A DNA stretch of 38,149 bases from Rhizobium sp. Q54 (GTDB taxonomy: Bacteria; Pseudomonadota; Alphaproteobacteria; Rickettsiales; UBA1997). Location of the stretch: the NCBI GenBank assembly GCA_945875865.1, contig CAMCMF010000012.1, forward strand, positions 1 to 38,149, read 5' to 3'. A program made the translations under genes and the position numbers. Under the pieces are notes generated by a model. That model did no database searches and was not told the origin of the DNA. It saw only the letters and a program-made list of their open reading frames with translations. Positions 34,983 through 38,149 of this stretch are shown one piece after another (position 1 is the first letter of the stretch; every line of letters begins with the position of its first letter).

Positions 34983-35777
34983 ATGAAAATCGGAGTCACT
35001 GGAATCACCGGCAGAATGGGCCGCACTATCGCCACTTTAGTTTTACAAGACGCAGTAACCGAGCTCGTTTCAGCTTTAGTTCGAAAAGGCGGCGGTCAAG
35101 AAGGTGGAGACTTGGGAGAGTTTTTAGGCTTCGAAAAAAGTGGTACAAAAATGACTGCAGATGTGGATACATTCGTTCAATCTTGCGACGCCATTATCGA
35201 TTTTTCTTCGCCAGTTTTAAGTTTAGAAATGGCGGCAAAATGTGCTGCAGCCAAGAAAGTATTGGTTTGTGGCACGACAGGTTTTTCTGAGGATGAAAAA
35301 CAAAAATTCGCTTCTTACGCCAAAGAGACCGCAATCATCTGGTCTTCCAATATGTCGCTTGGTGTAAATTTATTGATGAACTTAGTCGAAAAAGTGGCAG
35401 GAATTTTGCATGATGATTTCGATATCGAGATCGTAGAAATGCATCACAGAAATAAAGTTGATGCGCCATCTGGAACCGCATTATCTCTAGGCGCTGCAGC
35501 AGCCAAAGGCCGCAACATCGACCTAAAAACCATGGGCAAAACCACCAGATCCGGCAAAGAAGCCAAACGCGAAAAAGGTGAAATCAGCTTCGCAGCGCTT
35601 AGAGGCGGCGATGTAATCGGGGATCACGCCGTAATTTTTGCTGGCGACGGAGAGCGTGTCGAACTTACTCACAAAGCTTCAAACAGAGATATTTTTGCTA
35701 AAGGTGCGGTGAGAGCTGCAATCTGGGGAACTGCGAAACAGCCTGGATTTTATTCGATGCGTGATGTGTTGGCTTAA
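34983..35777 (+). CDS. dapB: 4-hydroxy-tetrahydrodipicolinate reductase
   Basis: A 264-residue DapB. The Rossmann motif GVTGITGRMG (residues 4-13) binds NAD(P)H; CGTTGF is the conserved nucleotide-side loop, and EMHHRNKVDAPSGTAL (152-167) contains the catalytic H154/H155 and K158. It reduces the DapA product towards diaminopimelate for peptidoglycan and lysine. This points to a cell that still makes its own peptidoglycan precursor. It appears to stand alone. Confidence 0.97.
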   Translation: MKIGVTGITGRMGRTIATLVLQDAVTELVSALVRKGGGQEGGDLGEFLGFEKSGTKMTADVDTFVQSCDAIIDFSSPVLSLEMAAKCAAAKKVLVCGTTGFSEDEKQKFASYAKETAIIWSSNMSLGVNLLMNLVEKVAGILHDDFDIEIVEMHHRNKVDAPSGTALSLGAAAAKGRNIDLKTMGKTTRSGKEAKREKGEISFAALRGGDVIGDHAVIFAGDGERVELTHKASNRDIFAKGAVRAAIWGTAKQPGFYSMRDVLA

Positions 35778-35812
35778 AAATTTCTGACTCGATGCTTGAT
35801 GCTGATTTGAAT

Positions 35813-35900
35813 GCTGGGCGGGATTTGCAATCCTGTCCTTAACGTTTCAAATAATTAAAAGTGACTGAACATAAGGGCGCGGTTACAAACCACGCCCAGC
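35813..35900. repeat. Compound palindrome after dapB
   Basis: Outer arms GCTGGGCG (35813-35820) and CGCCCAGC (35893-35900) enclose two inner stems: GGGCGGGATT/AATCCTGTCC and GGGCGCGGTT/AACCACGCCC. The first inner stem and its TTAACGTTTC tail resemble the rpoB-rpoC hairpin at 8147. The remaining spacer to 36013 has two segments shared with other spacers: a 19-mer at 35946-35964 (also 14799-14817) and AAGACAGGCTCTA at 35967 (also 3944). Confidence 0.75.
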
Positions 35901-36013
35901 GGAGGGGGAAAAATTTTACGCAAAAATCGCTAAAAATATGCCAAAATCTGTGATTAAAAAAGATTCAAGACAGGCTCTAAGAAATTTTTATTCCTCACCT
36001 TCCTTAATCTTCT

Positions 36014-36913
36014 TTATAAAACCCTAATTCCCCATTTTCTTCCCAAGTAATCTTCAATCGCATCGCGTTCTTCGTTTTTTAAAGCGCGGTTAAAAATTAT
36101 TATTTCACCAATATTGCCTTGGTAATAAACATTTTGATCAGTCCCGTAAAGACCAAAAGTGGCGTTGGTATATGAGGTCAGTCCTTGGGATGCAACGGCG
36201 CTGCCGTAAGTATTATTTAAAGTTTGTACCGCACCGTTTAAATAGTAAGATTTTGCAGTTGGTAGTGCTGAGCCAAAAACTAGAGAGTGAATCCTCGCTA
36301 TCGGGACGTTGTAACTGGCTACACTGACATTGAAATCATTAGCAAATTGTCCCCAAGTTATTGTACTGCTGTTTCTATAGCCAACCTGTAATAGTTGATT
36401 TGTGATCCCAGAGCCATTGGAAGAAGCTATCATATACCTGTAATCTCCAGTGCCACTTGTGCGCTGCTCGACAACAAAAATTGAATAATTTGAGTTTGCT
36501 AAACTTGTTCCATCAAAATGAAGATAATGATCAGAGCCATTGAAATTAAGGGTCGGCAAATTGTTTATTGAGCCAGAAGCGGTATAGCCGGGATTGTTGG
36601 TTGTGGCTGGTGAGGTAGCGTTATTTTTAACTGTCGATTGTGGATTGATATCATACCAAGTTGTGATGCCGCCAGTATCTCCATCTGAATCTTCTTCGGG
36701 CTCTGTGCCATTAAAACTTTGCTCCAGCGTTGTTTCCCACCAGCCGACAATATCTCGAATTGAATTAACCGGAGAAGATGAGGTAATTGCCCTTGCTGCA
36801 GACAATCTCATGCGATTTACCAATCTGCTGCCTTGAGTTACGCCAGCAACCAAGATGCCAATAATTAAAATTACGACTGATAATTCGATGAGTGAGAAGG
36901 CTTTTTTGTTCAT
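36014..36913 (-). CDS. Prepilin-like protein with LamG/concanavalin-type domain
   Basis: A 299-residue protein. The N-terminus MNKKAFSLIELSVVILIIGI is a type IV prepilin signal: short basic leader, cleavage before Phe, Glu at +5 and a hydrophobic helix. The residue before the cleavage site is Ala instead of the usual Gly. Residues about 95-295 look like a concanavalin/LamG-type beta-sandwich (LPTLNFNGSDHYLHFDGTSL, YSIFVVEQR, SYYLNGAVQTLNN, GNIGEIIIFNRAL, DAIEDYLGRKWGI), a common ending of such domains. It may be a minor pseudopilin or an adhesin. It is divergent from tilS. No pilus assembly gene is in the window. Confidence 0.78.
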   Translation of the reverse strand: MNKKAFSLIELSVVILIIGILVAGVTQGSRLVNRMRLSAARAITSSSPVNSIRDIVGWWETTLEQSFNGTEPEEDSDGDTGGITTWYDINPQSTVKNNATSPATTNNPGYTASGSINNLPTLNFNGSDHYLHFDGTSLANSNYSIFVVEQRTSGTGDYRYMIASSNGSGITNQLLQVGYRNSSTITWGQFANDFNVSVASYNVPIARIHSLVFGSALPTAKSYYLNGAVQTLNNTYGSAVASQGLTSYTNATFGLYGTDQNVYYQGNIGEIIIFNRALKNEERDAIEDYLGRKWGIRVL

Positions 36914-36925
36914 AATTTAAATTGG

Positions 36926-38002
36926 ATGGGCAGAAAGATTTTTATAAAAAACCAAAAATTTTTAGATCAAATGAACGAACTGCTTAAATTTGCTTTAATT
37001 AAGATTGAAGAAATTTTTCCAAAAAAACTTCCAAAAACTATTGCTGTTGCCGTTTCGGGCGGTTGCGACTCTTTAGCTTTAACTTTAATTCTTGATGAAT
37101 TTTGTCGTGCAAAAAAAATCAAACTTTTTGCAATAACTGTTGATCACAAAATGCGCCAAACCTCGTCAATTGAGGCGCAAGAGCTGAGTAAAATTTTGCA
37201 GAAGAAAAAAATTTCTCATCAAATTCTGACGATTTCAGATAAAAAAATTCCGCAAAAAAATATCGAAGCAAATTTGCGCGAGGCTCGCTATGAAATGCTC
37301 CACGACTTTTGTGAAAAAAATAAAATCGAGTTTTTATTTCTCGGACATCATTTAGGAGATGCGGCAGAAAATTTTTTAATTCGTTTATTTCGTGGCTCTG
37401 GTTTGGATGGATTATCGACAATGTCAGAAGTTTTGGAATATAAAAAAATCAAGCTGGTTAGGCCGCTTTTAAATATTGAAAAAGAAGATTTGAAAAATTT
37501 TCTACTCAGCAAAAAAACGCGGTGGTTTGAAGATGAAACCAATGATGATGAAAAATTTCTGCGCAATAAAATCAGAAAATTTTTCGATAGTTTCGAAGAA
37601 AAAAATCTCATTCAAAAACGCATCAAAAATGCCTCGGATGAAATTGCGCAAATGCGTGATTTTTTTGATGAGATAATGCTTGCTGAAGCTAGGAAAATCG
37701 TGAAGTTGCTGCCGGAGATGGTTTTTGTAATCGAGCAAAAAAAATTCGCTAAATTAAGCGAAAAAATTGCGCTAAAATTATTGGCTTTAATTTTAATTGA
37801 AGTGAGTGGAGATATTTATAAGCCGCGCTTAGAAAATGTAAAAAATCTTTATCAATATTTGCTGCAAAATGATGTGAAAAAGTCACGCGATTTTTATGGC
37901 TGCGTGGTGAAAAAATTTGATGAGAAATCTATCGCGATTGTGCCGAAGAAAAAATGTAATGTGCAGAAAAATTTACGGACGATTTTGAAGAAATTATTTT
38001 AA
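36926..38002 (+). CDS. tilS: tRNA(Ile)-lysidine synthetase
   Basis: A 358-residue TilS, which changes cytidine 34 of tRNA-Ile(CAU) to lysidine so that it reads AUA. The PP-loop AVAVSGGCDSLAL binds ATP; FLFLGHHLGDAAENFLIRLFRGSGLDGL and RPLLNIEKEDL are family blocks, and WFEDETNDDEKFLRNKIR is the tRNA-binding motif. The start at ATG 36926 leaves only 12 bases to the divergent prepilin gene; ATG 36971 (MNELLKFALIK) is an equally possible start and leaves room for promoters. It is shorter than E. coli TilS (432), and its stop codon overlaps the hairpin element that starts at 38001, so the C-terminus may have been cut back. Confidence 0.93.
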   Translation: MGRKIFIKNQKFLDQMNELLKFALIKIEEIFPKKLPKTIAVAVSGGCDSLALTLILDEFCRAKKIKLFAITVDHKMRQTSSIEAQELSKILQKKKISHQILTISDKKIPQKNIEANLREARYEMLHDFCEKNKIEFLFLGHHLGDAAENFLIRLFRGSGLDGLSTMSEVLEYKKIKLVRPLLNIEKEDLKNFLLSKKTRWFEDETNDDEKFLRNKIRKFFDSFEEKNLIQKRIKNASDEIAQMRDFFDEIMLAEARKIVKLLPEMVFVIEQKKFAKLSEKIALKLLALILIEVSGDIYKPRLENVKNLYQYLLQNDVKKSRDFYGCVVKKFDEKSIAIVPKKKCNVQKNLRTILKKLF

Positions 38003-38149
38003 CCCAGATCCGTCATTAGAAATTTAACAGAATTTGGCTTAGCCAAGAAAATAAAGGGCGAAGCGGGATTTTTTAGGCGTAAGCTTATCACTTGATAAGT
38101 GCGCACTAAAAAATTCTGATTCAACCGCGTATTTTCTTGGCTAAGCCAA
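38001..38149. mobile_element. MITE-like hairpin element, copy 2 (cut by window end)
   Basis: Begins with AACCCAGATCCGTCATTA, identical to the end of the element at 14881. Inside, TTGGCTTAGCCAAGAAAATA pairs perfectly with TATTTTCTTGGCTAAGCCAA at the window end. AAGGGCGAA, CGTAAGCTTA, TAAGTGCG and the CCGCG motif are shared with copy 1, whereas the long arms differ in sequence. The right end should lie a few dozen bases beyond the window. Confidence 0.8.

Overview
The window looks like a chromosomal segment of a low-GC alphaproteobacterium of Rickettsiales/Holosporales type, probably an obligate host-associated or intracellular bacterium. The evidence is the AT-rich coding style, the tuf / tRNA-Trp / secE / nusG / rplKAJL / rpoBC order, an EnvZ-like kinase, gatB for amidotransferase-made aminoacyl-tRNAs, a divergent VirB4 paralogue like those of Rickettsiales type IV secretion systems (T4SS), and small Omp-type barrels. 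The assignment is an inference from gene content; no 16S gene is present.

Layout. 1-12.4 kb: transcription/translation core, with the 3' end of tuf, two small lipoprotein genes, tRNA-Trp, secE, nusG, rplK, rplA, rplJ, rplL, rpoB and rpoC. Intergenic palindromes interrupt it between nusG and rplK, rplJ and rplL, rplL and rpoB, and rpoB and rpoC. 12.4-17.8 kb: a YejE/OppC-like permease, the pyruvate dehydrogenase E2 gene, a 180-bp hairpin element, a small membrane protein, a DUF481-like outer-membrane protein, a 139-bp tandem duplication, tatB and pstB. 17.9-20.8 kb: an EnvZ-like sensor kinase, a DUF1016-like/thermonuclease fusion and a 40-residue lipoprotein. 20.8-28.1 kb: mnmA, gltA overlapping a virB4 paralogue with degraded nucleotide-binding motifs, then convergently a Thr/Ala/Pro-rich membrane protein whose C-terminal part carries five Y-x-x-P motifs, and a divergent small outer-membrane barrel. 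28.1-34.7 kb (minus strand): gatB, a small accessory island (DUF2442, a two-helix membrane protein, a BRO/DinD-like protein, an MNT-HEPN toxin-antitoxin pair) and gyrA. 34.9-38.1 kb: dapB, a prepilin-like LamG-type protein, tilS, and a second copy of the hairpin element cut by the window end.

Two themes stand out. First, the protein at 25894-27267 next to a T4SS gene is a plausible, apparently undescribed host-directed membrane protein or effector: its tail concentrates tyrosines in Y-x-x-P contexts (including YDVP), the type of site bound by Crk/Nck-class SH2 domains after phosphorylation. Second, the window is full of different palindromic repeat families. Some provide protein sequence or gene ends: the last 12 residues of TatB are encoded by a 36-bp palindrome, the PdhC linker contains an in-frame heptamer repeat also found in an intergenic spacer, and the tilS stop codon lies on the edge of a hairpin element. 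Two copies of that hairpin element have different arm sequences that remain complementary within each copy.
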